NCBI RefSeq assembly: GCF_001677435.1
Contig: NZ_CP016268.1
Coordinates: 2,469,001 to 2,533,000 of the forward strand
Source of the DNA: Woeseia oceani
Lineage (GTDB): Bacteria > Pseudomonadota > Gammaproteobacteria > Steroidobacterales > Woeseiaceae
Reading direction: 5' to 3'
DNA length: 64,000 nucleotides
The notes beneath the pieces are model-generated. The model did not search any database and was not told the DNA's origin. It saw only the letters and a program-made list of their open reading frames with translations. How positions within the stretch are numbered: position 1 is the first letter of the stretch; each line of letters begins with the position of its first letter. The position numbers and the translations under genes were made by a program. Below, piece by piece: positions 28,197-38,269 of the stretch.

Positions 28197-28673
28197 ATGA
28201 CTGCCAGCACTATCACAAATGGCTACAGCGCGCCGGGCAAGTCCCGGGGCTTTTCACTGATTGAAGTGCTCATTGCACTGATCATCATGTCGGTCGGCAT
28301 GCTCGGTATTGCCGGTTTGTACGTACACAGCATGCAGGCCGGGCGCACCTCTTTGTTTCGCCACAATGCGGTCATCCTGGCGGGTGACGTAGCGGATCGC
28401 ATTCGCGCCAACCCGCGTGCCGCTGCCGCGTATGCCGGTGCCGGCGCCGACAACAACTGTGTGGCCGGTGGCGTCAATTGCACCCCGGCGGAAATGGCCG
28501 CGCACGACATTTTGCTTTGGGATCAACAAGCACTCGACACCTTGCCAAACGGCGATATCGATATCGTGTTCAACAATGGTGTGGTACCGCCTACCTACCA
28601 AATTACCGTTAACTGGGTAGAACCGGGCGAGAACATGAACTACTCGATCACTATCCCCGTATTCGGAATCTGA
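28197..28673 (+). CDS. pilV: Minor pilin PilV
   Basis: Minor pilin of the priming complex. The prepilin segment 'SRGFSLIEVLIALIIMSVG' and the following 'MLGIAGLYVHSMQAGR' are the PilV signature. The start is ambiguous: ATG at 28197 gives a usual leader length, while in-frame ATGs at 28143 and 28155 overlap or abut the previous gene. 158 aa from 28197. The globular domain has a Cys pair ('NNCVAGGVNC'). Confidence 0.88.
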   Translation: MTASTITNGYSAPGKSRGFSLIEVLIALIIMSVGMLGIAGLYVHSMQAGRTSLFRHNAVILAGDVADRIRANPRAAAAYAGAGADNNCVAGGVNCTPAEMAAHDILLWDQQALDTLPNGDIDIVFNNGVVPPTYQITVNWVEPGENMNYSITIPVFGI

Positions 28674-28674
28674 T

Positions 28675-29664
28675 ATGGCCAGCATGAAATCAAAGGTAGC
28701 AAACCGGGCCTTACGGCAACGCGGCATGACGCTGATCGAATTGATGGTTTCCTTATCAATCGGCTCGTTTCTTATTATTGGCGCCGTGCAGGTTTACAAT
28801 CAGAGCCGCGAAGCTTTCGTTATTAACGAATCCATCGCCCGCGTACAGGAAACCGCACAGTTCGCAATGGACACCATCGAACAGGACCTGCGCATGGCCA
28901 GCAACTGGGGCCGACACAGTCGCGGTGCCGCCATTGAAGGACGCTCCATCATCGGCGATGCCAACCCGAACGGCCTGCCGGCTCCCGGTGCCTGCGGTGC
29001 AGCCTGGGCGCTTGACCTCGCACGACCTGTCGTCGGCGACAACAATGGCTACACACTTCCGTGTGCGGCGACCGGCGGCAATCAGGCGAACTCGGACACC
29101 GTAACCAGCCGCCGCGCAACCGTTGCAGTAACGCCGCTGCAGAACGGTCGCCTGCAAATTCAGTCGACGCGCATTCAGGGCCAGCTGTTTGCCAACGGCG
29201 CCGTACCCCCTGCGTTTGATCCGGCCCGTTCCGAAACGCACGACTTGCTCGTCAACACTTACTACGTTGCGCCCACATCCGCACTGATCCCCGGTGTGCC
29301 TACATTGCGCCGCAAATCGCTGGTATCAACTGCAGGCGGCCCGGCTATCGTCGATCAGGAAGTCGCACCGGGTGTTGAAAACATGCAATTGCAGTTCGGC
29401 GTCGATGTCGATACGGACAACACCGTTGACCGCTACGTCAATCCGGCGGACCCAATCATTACGCCAGGTAACGCCAACTATATTCCGACAGCACGGGTCA
29501 TTACTGCGCGCATCTGGTTGGTCGTTCGCTCCGTATCGCCTGAGCTGGGACTCAACGACCAACGCAATTACCAGCCGGGTGACGTAAACCTTGGAGTGCC
29601 GAACGATAATTTCCGGCGACTGCAGGTTTCCAAGACCGTATTGCTGCGCAACGCGCGCACATAA
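28675..29664 (+). CDS. pilW: Minor pilin PilW
   Basis: Largest minor pilin of the priming complex, 329 aa, starting one base after the pilV stop. Prepilin motif 'RQRGMTLIELMVSLSIG' (cleavage after G), then 'FVINESIARVQETAQFAMD' and 'IEQDLRMASNWG', which are characteristic of PilW. A later 'RVITARIWLVVRSVSPE' is the conserved C-terminal strand. An internal start at 28684 (MKSK) is possible. Confidence 0.9.
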   Translation: MASMKSKVANRALRQRGMTLIELMVSLSIGSFLIIGAVQVYNQSREAFVINESIARVQETAQFAMDTIEQDLRMASNWGRHSRGAAIEGRSIIGDANPNGLPAPGACGAAWALDLARPVVGDNNGYTLPCAATGGNQANSDTVTSRRATVAVTPLQNGRLQIQSTRIQGQLFANGAVPPAFDPARSETHDLLVNTYYVAPTSALIPGVPTLRRKSLVSTAGGPAIVDQEVAPGVENMQLQFGVDVDTDNTVDRYVNPADPIITPGNANYIPTARVITARIWLVVRSVSPELGLNDQRNYQPGDVNLGVPNDNFRRLQVSKTVLLRNART

Positions 29665-29685
29665 GAATCGTCCACGGGGAACGAC

Positions 29686-30153
29686 ATGAGAAGCATTAAA
29701 ACCGTACACAAACAGGAAGGCGCCGCACTGGTCGTAGGCCTGATCCTGCTGGTCGTGGTCACCGTCCTGGCCATCTCCGGAATGAATACGGCGACTACCG
29801 AATTAGCCATGGCACGCAATGATCAGAACTATGAGAACGCGTTTCAGGCAGCTGAAACCGGACTCGAACAAGCACTGGCTCAGGGCCGCTTCGACACATT
29901 GAATGTCGTGACTTTCGACATCAATGTCATCAACAACGATACCGTTTCTAGTGAGATTCGCTTTGAAGACTCGACAATGGTACCGGACCGCGCCTTCAGT
30001 CTCGGCGTAGGCAGCGGCATCGCCGCCTACCACTTCAACGCGACAGCCGTTGCCGAATCGCGTCGCGACGGTGCCAACGTCACCGACCGCGATGCTGCGG
30101 CAACGCATACGCAAGCCTTTTACGTAGTCGGGCCGGAAGCCCCGACGCTGTAA
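29686..30153 (+). CDS. pilX: Minor pilin PilX
   Basis: PilX-type protein, 155 aa. The N-terminus 'KQEGAALVVGLILLVVVTVLA' is the PilX_N helix, with Gly before the cleavage site, and 'ENAFQAAETGLEQAL' is the conserved amphipathic helix with the Ala-Ala-Glu motif. It has the usual place between pilW and pilY1, but here a small secreted-protein gene separates it from pilY1. Confidence 0.88.
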   Translation: MRSIKTVHKQEGAALVVGLILLVVVTVLAISGMNTATTELAMARNDQNYENAFQAAETGLEQALAQGRFDTLNVVTFDINVINNDTVSSEIRFEDSTMVPDRAFSLGVGSGIAAYHFNATAVAESRRDGANVTDRDAAATHTQAFYVVGPEAPTL

Positions 30154-30185
30154 TACGTACTGCGCACCAAACCGGAGTACAGAGC

Positions 30186-30524
30186 ATGTTTAAGAACATT
30201 GCCGCCATCGTTTTTTTGTCAGCCTTGTGCACAGTTGCCAGCGCCGACTTTCGCACGGTAAGCCGAGCCTACGAAGCGACACTGGACGGTTTTCGGCTGC
30301 CGGTGACTGAAAACGGCACGCTCGGCTTTCGCGCCTGTGAGACTTGTGACCGACAGTCGCTTCGGGTCACAAACACGACGCGTTACATCGTCAACGACCG
30401 CGTCGTGGATCTGAAAGAATTCCGTAGCGAGGTCTTGCAGATTCGTGATCGCAAATTTCAGGCAGTAATCGTGGAGCACGATCTTGAGGCAGACGTTGTC
30501 ACGTCCGTCTCAGTCAACAGCTAA
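30186..30524 (+). CDS. Small secreted protein, copy 1 (pilus-locus, unknown function)
   Basis: 112-aa protein with an N-terminal signal peptide ('IAAIVFLSALCTVASA', cleavage near residue 20). The mature part has a CxxC pair in 'FRACETCDRQSLRV' and the pattern 'TRYIVNDRVVDLKEFRSEV'. I do not recognise the family. A paralogue with the same layout lies at 34023-34379, also directly before a pilY1 gene, so it probably works with PilY1 or the minor pilins in the periplasm. Confidence 0.75.
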   Translation: MFKNIAAIVFLSALCTVASADFRTVSRAYEATLDGFRLPVTENGTLGFRACETCDRQSLRVTNTTRYIVNDRVVDLKEFRSEVLQIRDRKFQAVIVEHDLEADVVTSVSVNS

Positions 30525-30552
30525 AGATCGTGCGTTACCACTTCCAGGGGAA

Positions 30553-33500
30553 ATGAATATGCCCAGCCTACAATCAAACTGCAAAACGCTGGTCACTGCT
30601 CTGATCAGTACGGCCGTATGCAGTCTGCCGGTTCTCGCGGACGACACAGAATTGTTGCTCGTCAACCCGGCGGCCGGCGCAGGCTCGACCCCTAATGTCA
30701 TGTTCATACTGGATACATCCGGCAGTATGGGTTCCAACGAAGTAACGGTTGAACCGTACGACTCGACCCGAACCTATGCGGGGACCTGTGATACCAACAG
30801 CGTGTACTGGACCGATGTCAATGTTACGCCGAGCTGCGACGCAACGAATACGCGGTTCGTCCAGAAATCGTCCTTTCATTGTAATGCGGCGACTAACCAG
30901 ATTAATGGTATCGGCAGTTTCACGAGCATCATGGTCCAGTACCGGACCGACTTGCTCGGCGCGGTAAGAAGTTGGCAGGATCTGCAGGCCGGTAACAACA
31001 CCGATCCGGTTGAATGCCAGCCGGATTCCGGGATACATGGCGATGGCACCGGTGGCCGGGTTTACGCATCCGCTGTTCCCGATCTGATCAACCCCTGGAC
31101 CTCCAGCGAGTTGCTGGAAATCTCCTGGGGCAGTTCGCCACGCAATGTTTCGTACACGGTATTTGACGGTAACTACCTGAACTGGCGTGAGAACCCAACG
31201 AACGTGACGATGTCGCGCAATGCAATCATGCGCAGCGTCGTCAGCACCGTGTTGCGCTCACTCGATAATCTCAATGTTGGCGTTATGCGCTTCAACAACG
31301 ATGACGGCGGTGTCGTTATTCAGGATATTACCGACCTGGAAGCCAATCGGGCGCAGATTCTCGCAACAGTGGACAGCCTGGACGCCAACGGATTCACGCC
31401 GTTGTCGGAGACCCTTTATGAGTCGGCGCTCTACTGGCACGGCCTGCCGGCCCACTATGGCGAAAACGTCAACGAACACACCACGGATCCGGACGCCCTC
31501 GCCTCGAGCAATCCGGCGGTTTATCAGACACCCGTAGTCAACGCCTGCTCAAAAAACTACAACGTATTGCTAACCGATGGTGAGCCGGTACTTGACGGCG
31601 ACACGCCTGCGCTCGCACCCACCCTGCCGGGCTTCAGTACGTTGCTGGAACGCGCCGCGTGCACCGGGAACAACCAGGGCGATTGTCTGGATGACATTGC
31701 CGAGTACATGGCGCTGCGCGACATCACGCCCGATATACCCGGCCTGCAAAACGTCACTACGCATACAATTGGCTTCAATATTGATTTGCCCATATTGCGC
31801 GAGACAGCAGAAGCATCCAACGGTGAGTATTTTCTGGCCGACGATGTTGAGAGCCTGACGCTGGCATTGCTGCAGATCGTGGCCAACATCAATGAGCGCT
31901 CGATGTCGTTTGTCGCGCCCGCTGTGTCTGTCAATTCATTCAACCGCACGCAGAACCTGAACCGCCTGTACCTGACCGTTTTTGGCACCCGTACCAATGT
32001 CCATTGGCCTGGCAACCTGAAACGTTTCGAGTTGTCCGGAGACGGCATCATTGATGTCAACGGCGTACCGGCGGTGAACCCTGCCAATGGCTACTTCTTC
32101 GATACAGCTCAGAATTTCTGGAGCCCCGATGGCCCGGACGGCAACAACGTGCAACTCGGTGGTGCGGCGAACCAGTTGCCGGACCCGAACCAGCGCAATC
32201 TGTTCACGAACAACGGCGTTGCCGATCTGACGGCCGTCAGCAATCAACTGATTCCGTCACAATCGGGCGCCTACACGGACGCCGATTTCGGTTTGACCGG
32301 TTCCGCCGAGGACCCTTCGGTTGAAGACCTTATTCGCTGGATGCGCGGCGAGGACATTCGCGACGAAGACAATGACCCCAGCACCGACGTGCGTTACGCG
32401 ATGGGCGACCCATTGCACTCGCAGCCGGCAGCCATCGTCTATGGCGGCACCGCACAAGACCCGGACCTTGTCGTCTTCGTCGCCACCAACGACGGTTACC
32501 TGCACGCAATCGATGGCGATTCGGGAACTGAACTGTGGTCGTTTGTGCCGCGTGAGTTGCTATCGAATATGGGCCGTTTGTATTTTGACCCCCAGTCTTC
32601 TTTCAAGAACTACGGCATTGACGGTGACATCGTCCCTGTTGTTCGTGACGAAAACGGTAACGGCATCGTGGACGGCAATGACTTTGTCTACATCCTGTTC
32701 GGCATGCGTCGCGGTGGCAGCAGTTACTATGCGCTCGACGTCACCGACCGCAGCAATCCCAGCCTGTTGTGGAACGTGAGCTTCGCCAATTCCGGGCAAA
32801 GTTGGTCAGCTCCGGTCGTTGCACGGGTGGACGTCAACACCGGCGGGCAGAATGCCGAGAACGCTGTCGTCATCATCGCTGATGGTTACGACCCGGTACA
32901 TGACAGTGCGGCACACCCATCAACAGCGGATGGCAGCGGTGCGGGTTTGCGTATGCTCGACCTCGAATCGGGGGCGGAACTCTGGCGGGCCGGCCGTGAC
33001 GGTGCTGCGGACCTCACCTTACCGCGGATGACCCGTTCGATACCCACTCGCATACGCACGCTGGATATCACGGGTGATGGCTTTGCCGATCGCATGTACG
33101 CGGCCGATCTTGGCGGCCAGATCTGGCGCTTCGACATTCGCAGCGGTCAAACCCCGGCAAACCTGGTAACCGGTGGCGTTATTGCACAGCTCGGCGCGGA
33201 ACAGGCATCGGGCAATCTGACCGCGCCGAGTACGACCCGGCGGTTCTACAACACGCCGGATGTCTCAATGTTCAACGACCCGCTGCAGGATCGTCGCTTC
33301 CTCGCTATCAGCATAGGCAGCGGCTATCGCGCACACCCGTTCGACCAAAGTGCGGCTGACCGGTTCTTTTCCCTGCGGGACCCCGACGTATTCCGCCAGC
33401 TTGAACAGACCGACTATGACAACTACGACATCATTGTCGATAACGATCTGGTCGAAGTCAGTGGACGATTACAGGTTGAGCTGGGACCGGCAGATCGCGG

Positions 33501-33909
33501 CTGGCGCTTTACGCTGCCGAGTGACCAAAAGGTCCTTGCCGACTCGCTCACCTTCAACAACGAAGTGTTCTTTGTCGCCTTCTCCCCGCAGAGCAACGCG
33601 CAGGCGAATTGCCTGCCCGGCGCTGGCATGAATTACCTCTACCGGGTGAGCGTGCTCAATGGTGATCCGGTGGTGAACAATCTGGATGCGCTGGATCCCG
33701 GCGACGCTGACGACGCCCGCCGCGAGGAGCTCGCACAAGGTGGTATCGCACCCTCGCCGACCATCCTCTTCCCGAGCCCTGTGGACCCGGATTGCGAAGG
33801 CGCGGCCTGCTCGCCACCGCCGATAGGCTGCGTCGGACGCGAGTGTTTTGACCCCGGATTTGTCAATAACCCGGTACGAACTCTATGGAGCCAGGACGGC
33901 ATTCAATAG
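30553..33909 (+). CDS. pilY1: PilY1-like pilus tip adhesin, copy 1
   Basis: Large secreted protein that caps the type IV pilus and regulates extension and retraction. From the ATG at 30553 (or 30559, which has better spacing from AGGGGA) it has a signal peptide and a VWA-like domain with a MIDAS 'DTSGSMG' at residues 54-60. The C-terminal half is the PilY1 beta-propeller ('HSQPAAIVYGG', 'ATNDGYLHAIDGDSGTELW'), with a calcium-binding loop 'DENGNGIVDGNDF'. About 1119 aa. The tail 'IGCVGRECFDPGFVNNPVRT' is nearly identical to copy 2. Confidence 0.92.
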   Translation: MNMPSLQSNCKTLVTALISTAVCSLPVLADDTELLLVNPAAGAGSTPNVMFILDTSGSMGSNEVTVEPYDSTRTYAGTCDTNSVYWTDVNVTPSCDATNTRFVQKSSFHCNAATNQINGIGSFTSIMVQYRTDLLGAVRSWQDLQAGNNTDPVECQPDSGIHGDGTGGRVYASAVPDLINPWTSSELLEISWGSSPRNVSYTVFDGNYLNWRENPTNVTMSRNAIMRSVVSTVLRSLDNLNVGVMRFNNDDGGVVIQDITDLEANRAQILATVDSLDANGFTPLSETLYESALYWHGLPAHYGENVNEHTTDPDALASSNPAVYQTPVVNACSKNYNVLLTDGEPVLDGDTPALAPTLPGFSTLLERAACTGNNQGDCLDDIAEYMALRDITPDIPGLQNVTTHTIGFNIDLPILRETAEASNGEYFLADDVESLTLALLQIVANINERSMSFVAPAVSVNSFNRTQNLNRLYLTVFGTRTNVHWPGNLKRFELSGDGIIDVNGVPAVNPANGYFFDTAQNFWSPDGPDGNNVQLGGAANQLPDPNQRNLFTNNGVADLTAVSNQLIPSQSGAYTDADFGLTGSAEDPSVEDLIRWMRGEDIRDEDNDPSTDVRYAMGDPLHSQPAAIVYGGTAQDPDLVVFVATNDGYLHAIDGDSGTELWSFVPRELLSNMGRLYFDPQSSFKNYGIDGDIVPVVRDENGNGIVDGNDFVYILFGMRRGGSSYYALDVTDRSNPSLLWNVSFANSGQSWSAPVVARVDVNTGGQNAENAVVIIADGYDPVHDSAAHPSTADGSGAGLRMLDLESGAELWRAGRDGAADLTLPRMTRSIPTRIRTLDITGDGFADRMYAADLGGQIWRFDIRSGQTPANLVTGGVIAQLGAEQASGNLTAPSTTRRFYNTPDVSMFNDPLQDRRFLAISIGSGYRAHPFDQSAADRFFSLRDPDVFRQLEQTDYDNYDIIVDNDLVEVSGRLQVELGPADRGWRFTLPSDQKVLADSLTFNNEVFFVAFSPQSNAQANCLPGAGMNYLYRVSVLNGDPVVNNLDALDPGDADDARREELAQGGIAPSPTILFPSPVDPDCEGAACSPPPIGCVGRECFDPGFVNNPVRTLWSQDGIQ

Positions 33910-34022
33910 GCAAATTTGTGCAGTGGTTCCTAGTATAAGCAACTGAAATCACTGAATATGCAGACATACTGCCCGGAACTGCGCAGCAGTTTCAACAAAG
34001 GGATTTTACTGGAGTGGGAACA

Positions 34023-34379
34023 ATGAAAATTCGTATCAGCATGTTGCTGTTGGCACTCGGCCTGAGCCTGAATGCGGCGGCCGACCTCGTCACCGTCGTA
34101 CGCGCGGTTGAGGTTACAACGTCAAACATCAATGTGCCGACATCGACGAACGGCCGCATGAGCTTCAAGCCGTGTGCCGGTGAGTGTGACGCCGAGTTTT
34201 TGTCAGTTCGGCTTACGCCCGCAACAGAGTACAGAGTCGACGGTACCGCGCTGGACTTCGTCGATTTTCGCGCAGCTTTCTACAACCTGCCGCGTGGTAA
34301 GGATCACTACGCGCTGGTCAGCTACGACGCTAAATCAAGCATTGTCACCAGTCTGCACATAACGCGACTGGAAGACTAA
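34023..34379 (+). CDS. Small secreted protein, copy 2 (pilus-locus, unknown function)
   Basis: 118-aa paralogue of the protein at 30186-30524. Signal peptide 'ISMLLLALGLSLNAAA', then 'FKPCAGECDAEFLSVR' (Cys pair spaced CxxxC instead of CxxC) and 'TEYRVDGTALDFVDFRAAF'. The start at 34023 has a GGAGTGGGA site; the in-frame ATG at 34014 overlaps that site. Sequence identity to copy 1 is low by eye while the Cys, Tyr and DFR positions are kept. Function unknown. Confidence 0.75.
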   Translation: MKIRISMLLLALGLSLNAAADLVTVVRAVEVTTSNINVPTSTNGRMSFKPCAGECDAEFLSVRLTPATEYRVDGTALDFVDFRAAFYNLPRGKDHYALVSYDAKSSIVTSLHITRLED

Positions 34380-34442
34380 CTAATTTGACCGTGTGACTGA
34401 TTGAGCGATTTGGTCACGGATTGACTACTGAGGAACGGCCCC

Positions 34443-37400
34443 ATGAATATGTCCAGGAATCGCACCGCGTGGATTGGTGCAGGACTACTGCTGACCCTGC
34501 TTTCAGGCATCCCTGCGTATGCAGACGATGTCGAGCTATTGCTGTCGAACCCGAACAGCGGCGGCGCAGACAAGCCCAATATCCTGTTTATTCTCGATAG
34601 TTCGGGAAGTATGACGACGATCGAACGTACTCAGGAACCGTTTATCAGCACCAGTCTCTATGCCGGCAGTTGTGACCCGACACGAGTCTATTGGACTACC
34701 GGTGACAACCCTCCCGGTTGTGGCACTGATAACTGGGTCAGCGCGGCGAATTTTGTATGTGCTACCGGTGCAGCCGCACTGGCAACATCAGGCCGGTATA
34801 CCGACACGATGGCCATGTACCGGGAGCGACGCGGCGCCTGGAAGTGGCAGCGACCGACCGGCAACAGCGATGAATTGCTGGAATGCGAACGGGACTCGGG
34901 CGTCCACGGTGGCGGTGACCCGGCCAAACCTTATGCACGCAATGGCTCGAATCAGGAAGAGTTCACTGCCAGTGCCGGCAGTGAAGTGTCCTGGGGCAGT
35001 TCGCCTACCGAGCGTGTCATTACCGCATTCAGCGGCAACTACATGAACTGGTACAACAACTCGCCGGTTGTTGAGATGAGCCGTACTGACATTGTAAAAA
35101 CGGTGACCAAGAACGTCCTGAATTCGATGCAGAATGCCAACGTCGGACTCATGCGGTTCAACTTTTCGCAGGGTGGCTCTGTTATTCACGCCGTGAAGGA
35201 TTTGGATACAAACCGCGCCCAGATCAATGCCAGAGTGGACGCGCTACCCGCATCTGACTGGACACCGCTCAGTGAAACCATGTACGAAGCTGCACTGTAC
35301 TGGCGCGGCATGGAACCGCATTACGGATCAACCAATACAGATCCGGACGCGACGTCCGTCAGCCTGCTCGACGGCGGGCTGGTAAATTACCGCTACAATC
35401 AGCCGGCCAATTACGCCTGTGCCAAGAATTTCAATGTGTTGCTTACTGACGGTGAACCGACGCAGGATGTGGACGCCTATTACCGCGTCGACGATTTGCC
35501 GGGATACCCGTCGGCGATGGGTAGAACGACTTGTACCGGTGGCTATTCCAACGGTACATGTCTGGATGACATCGCTGAATACCTGTCCAAGGAAGACATC
35601 AACTACAGTCTCCCGGGCGACCAGAACGTGACCACCTACACCATCGGTTTTTCCATCGATCTCGAGATCCTTAAGGAGACCGCGGAGAACTCCGGCGGTG
35701 AGTATTACCTCGCCAGCGACGTTCGCTCATTGACCGAAGCGCTGACCGATATTGTTACCAATATCTTTGACCGCGACATCTCATTCACAGCGCCTGCCGT
35801 ATCGGTCAACGCGTTCAACCGCACGCAGCATCTGAATGATCTGTATATTTCTGTGTTCCGCGCCAAGAACAAGACCCACTGGCCCGGTAACCTGAAAAAA
35901 TACAGGATCTACGAAGGCGAGATTCGGGACAAGAACAATGCTCCCGCTGTTGATGAGACAACCGGCTATTTCGCCGATGGCTCGCACAGCTACTGGACTG
36001 ACGGCGCCGTGCCCGATGGCCCCAATGTCAATCTGGGCGGCGCTTCCAGCAAGCTGCCGAACCCGTCGACGCGACGTCTGTTCACGAACAAGAACGGCAA
36101 CAACCTTATCGACCCGAGCAATGCGATTTCGCCGAGCAATGCCGCGAGCTTCACCCAGCAGGATTTTGGTCTCGATGGTACGCCGGGTGACCCCAGCGTA
36201 AACGATATCATCCAGTGGGCTCGTGGCGTCGACGTGCGTGATGAAGACAGCAATCCGGCTACGCTGGTACGCAACGCAATGGGCGATACATTGCACTCGC
36301 AACCCGCGTCTATTGTTTACGGTAGTTCCGGCAGCGACATGGATGTAGTCGTGTTCACCGCAACCAATGACGGCTACCTGCACGCGATCGATGCCAATAC
36401 CGGTGTCGAACTGTGGTCGTTCATTCCAAGCGAGTTGCTTGCCGATCTTGGCGAGTTGTATTTCGACAATGCCATCAACTACAAGCACTACGGCATTGAT
36501 GGCGACATCGTTCCGGTCATAATGGACCGCAACAAGAATGGCGTGATCGACGTCGGCTCCGACTTCGTGTACATCATTTTCGGTATGCGTCGTGGCGGCA
36601 ACAATTACTACGCGCTCGACGTAACCGACAAGAACAACCCGAGCGTGAAGTGGATACAATCACGTCCGCAGATGGGACAAACCTGGTCCCCTCCGGTAGT
36701 GGCGAAAGTTGATGTTGCTGGTGTCAATTCGGACAAGGCTGTCATCGTTGTTGGCGGCGGATACGACACCACTCACGATCAACCATCCATGCCGCTGCTA
36801 CCGGACAACGAAGGTGCTGGCATCTTCATGCTCGACCTGCATACCGGTGCGGAACTGTGGCGCGCCGGTATTGATGTCGGTGCGGACCTGACCTTGACCC
36901 GTATGACCCGCTCGATTCCCAGCCGCATACGAGTGCTGGATATATCCGGCGACGGCTTCGCCGATCGCATGTACTCCGTTGATATCGGCGGCCAGCTGTG
37001 GCGCTTTGACATTGCCAACGGCAATGCGCCGGGCTCACTGGTGACCGGCGGTGTGGTTGCACAGATGGGGGCCGAAGGCATGTTGTTCCCGTCGGCGGCC
37101 GATACCCGCAGGTTCTATGCGGCCCCTGATGTCTCCATGTTCCTCGACGAGCTGCAAAACCGACGTTATCTATCGGTCAGCGTCGGCAGTGGTTATCGGG
37201 CACATCCGCTAAACAATTCGGCTGAAGACCGCTTCTATTCATTCCGCGACCCGGATGTATTCACGCCGCTGACGCAGCTGCAATACGAGTTTTATCCTAT
37301 TGCCCGCGACAGTGACTTCGTCGAAACCCGCGGACAAACCAATGTAACGATCAGCTCGAGTGACCGCGGCTGGAAGTACACGCTACCCTCTGGCGAACGT

Positions 37401-37784
37401 GTACTGGTTGAATCCCAGACCTTTGATGATTCGGTCTATTTCGTCTCGTTCGAGCCCCAGGTCGCATCCGCTGACCCGTGTCAGGCCGGCCTCAGTGTCA
37501 ACCGCCTGTACCGCGTCTCGGTTCGAAACGGTGATCCGGTCGTCAACCTCGACACGCTGGATCCGAACGACCCCGATGCCATTGACGAAGAGCGTGTGAC
37601 GGAACTCGAACAGGGTGGTATTGCTCCAAAACCAATGTTCCTGTTCCCGAGCCCGGAAGACGAAGATTGCACAGGCCAGGAATGTGCGCCGCCGCCGATA
37701 GGTTGCGTTGGTGTGGAATGTTTCGATCCTGGCTTCGCGAACAATCCGGTACGTACACTATGGACGCAGGACGGCATCAACTAG
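34443..37784 (+). CDS. pilY1: PilY1-like pilus tip adhesin, copy 2
   Basis: Second full-length PilY1, 1113 aa. Signal peptide ending near 'GIPAYA', VWA MIDAS 'LDSSGSM' (Asp at residue 52), beta-propeller with 'HSQPASIVYGS' and 'ATNDGYLHAIDANTGVELW', calcium loop 'DRNKNGVIDVGSDF', and tail 'IGCVGVECFDPGFANNPVRT'. Both N-termini begin MNM, with GAGG 9 bp before the ATG here. The propeller is much more similar between copies than the VWA-adjacent region, which suggests divergence in ligand or surface contact. Confidence 0.92.
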   Translation: MNMSRNRTAWIGAGLLLTLLSGIPAYADDVELLLSNPNSGGADKPNILFILDSSGSMTTIERTQEPFISTSLYAGSCDPTRVYWTTGDNPPGCGTDNWVSAANFVCATGAAALATSGRYTDTMAMYRERRGAWKWQRPTGNSDELLECERDSGVHGGGDPAKPYARNGSNQEEFTASAGSEVSWGSSPTERVITAFSGNYMNWYNNSPVVEMSRTDIVKTVTKNVLNSMQNANVGLMRFNFSQGGSVIHAVKDLDTNRAQINARVDALPASDWTPLSETMYEAALYWRGMEPHYGSTNTDPDATSVSLLDGGLVNYRYNQPANYACAKNFNVLLTDGEPTQDVDAYYRVDDLPGYPSAMGRTTCTGGYSNGTCLDDIAEYLSKEDINYSLPGDQNVTTYTIGFSIDLEILKETAENSGGEYYLASDVRSLTEALTDIVTNIFDRDISFTAPAVSVNAFNRTQHLNDLYISVFRAKNKTHWPGNLKKYRIYEGEIRDKNNAPAVDETTGYFADGSHSYWTDGAVPDGPNVNLGGASSKLPNPSTRRLFTNKNGNNLIDPSNAISPSNAASFTQQDFGLDGTPGDPSVNDIIQWARGVDVRDEDSNPATLVRNAMGDTLHSQPASIVYGSSGSDMDVVVFTATNDGYLHAIDANTGVELWSFIPSELLADLGELYFDNAINYKHYGIDGDIVPVIMDRNKNGVIDVGSDFVYIIFGMRRGGNNYYALDVTDKNNPSVKWIQSRPQMGQTWSPPVVAKVDVAGVNSDKAVIVVGGGYDTTHDQPSMPLLPDNEGAGIFMLDLHTGAELWRAGIDVGADLTLTRMTRSIPSRIRVLDISGDGFADRMYSVDIGGQLWRFDIANGNAPGSLVTGGVVAQMGAEGMLFPSAADTRRFYAAPDVSMFLDELQNRRYLSVSVGSGYRAHPLNNSAEDRFYSFRDPDVFTPLTQLQYEFYPIARDSDFVETRGQTNVTISSSDRGWKYTLPSGERVLVESQTFDDSVYFVSFEPQVASADPCQAGLSVNRLYRVSVRNGDPVVNLDTLDPNDPDAIDEERVTELEQGGIAPKPMFLFPSPEDEDCTGQECAPPPIGCVGVECFDPGFANNPVRTLWTQDGIN

Positions 37785-37808
37785 CGTCCAGACGCGAGGT
37801 AAGACAGA

Positions 37809-38234
37809 GTGAAAACTATGCATAAGTTCATGCGCGGCGTAACGCTGATGGAGTTGATGATCGTGGTAGTCGTCCTGGGCATCCTGACGGCAATCGCGTA
37901 TCCGAACTATCGGCAATACGCGGCCCGAGCCAAACGTACAGAAGCGCGTTCGGCGTTGTTGCAGATTGCAACCAACCAGGAGCGCTTTTACCTGCAAAAC
38001 AACACGTACACAAACAACCTGGCCAACCTAGGGTTTCCCGTTGGCGCCTGCCATACGACCAGTTCGGGTTCCTACTCGGTTTGTATTCCGAATGCTGACG
38101 CCAATAATTTCACGGCGACTGCCACTTATCAGAATACAGACGCGGAAGCGGGTGTTTGCAGCTCGTTTACGATTGACGGGCGCGGCGCCAAGACGTCAGC
38201 GCCGGAGCCCAATTGCTGGACTCGAACGCGTTAA
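37809..38234 (+). CDS. pilE: Type IV pilin PilE-like
   Basis: Pilin-like protein, 141 aa from the GTG at 37809 or 138 from the ATG at 37818. Prepilin motif 'MRGVTLMELMIVVVVLGIL' with Val at +1 of the mature chain, then 'IAYPNYRQYAARAKRTEAR' and 'NQERFYLQNNTYT', typical of PilE minor pilins. A C-terminal Cys pair (in 'AGVCSSF' and 'PNCWTR') forms the D-loop. It is the last gene of the operon, followed by a strong terminator. Confidence 0.92.
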   Translation: MKTMHKFMRGVTLMELMIVVVVLGILTAIAYPNYRQYAARAKRTEARSALLQIATNQERFYLQNNTYTNNLANLGFPVGACHTTSSGSYSVCIPNADANNFTATATYQNTDAEAGVCSSFTIDGRGAKTSAPEPNCWTRTR

Positions 38235-38269
38235 TTACAGCGCCGCACAGCGCAAAACCCGGAAACGGA

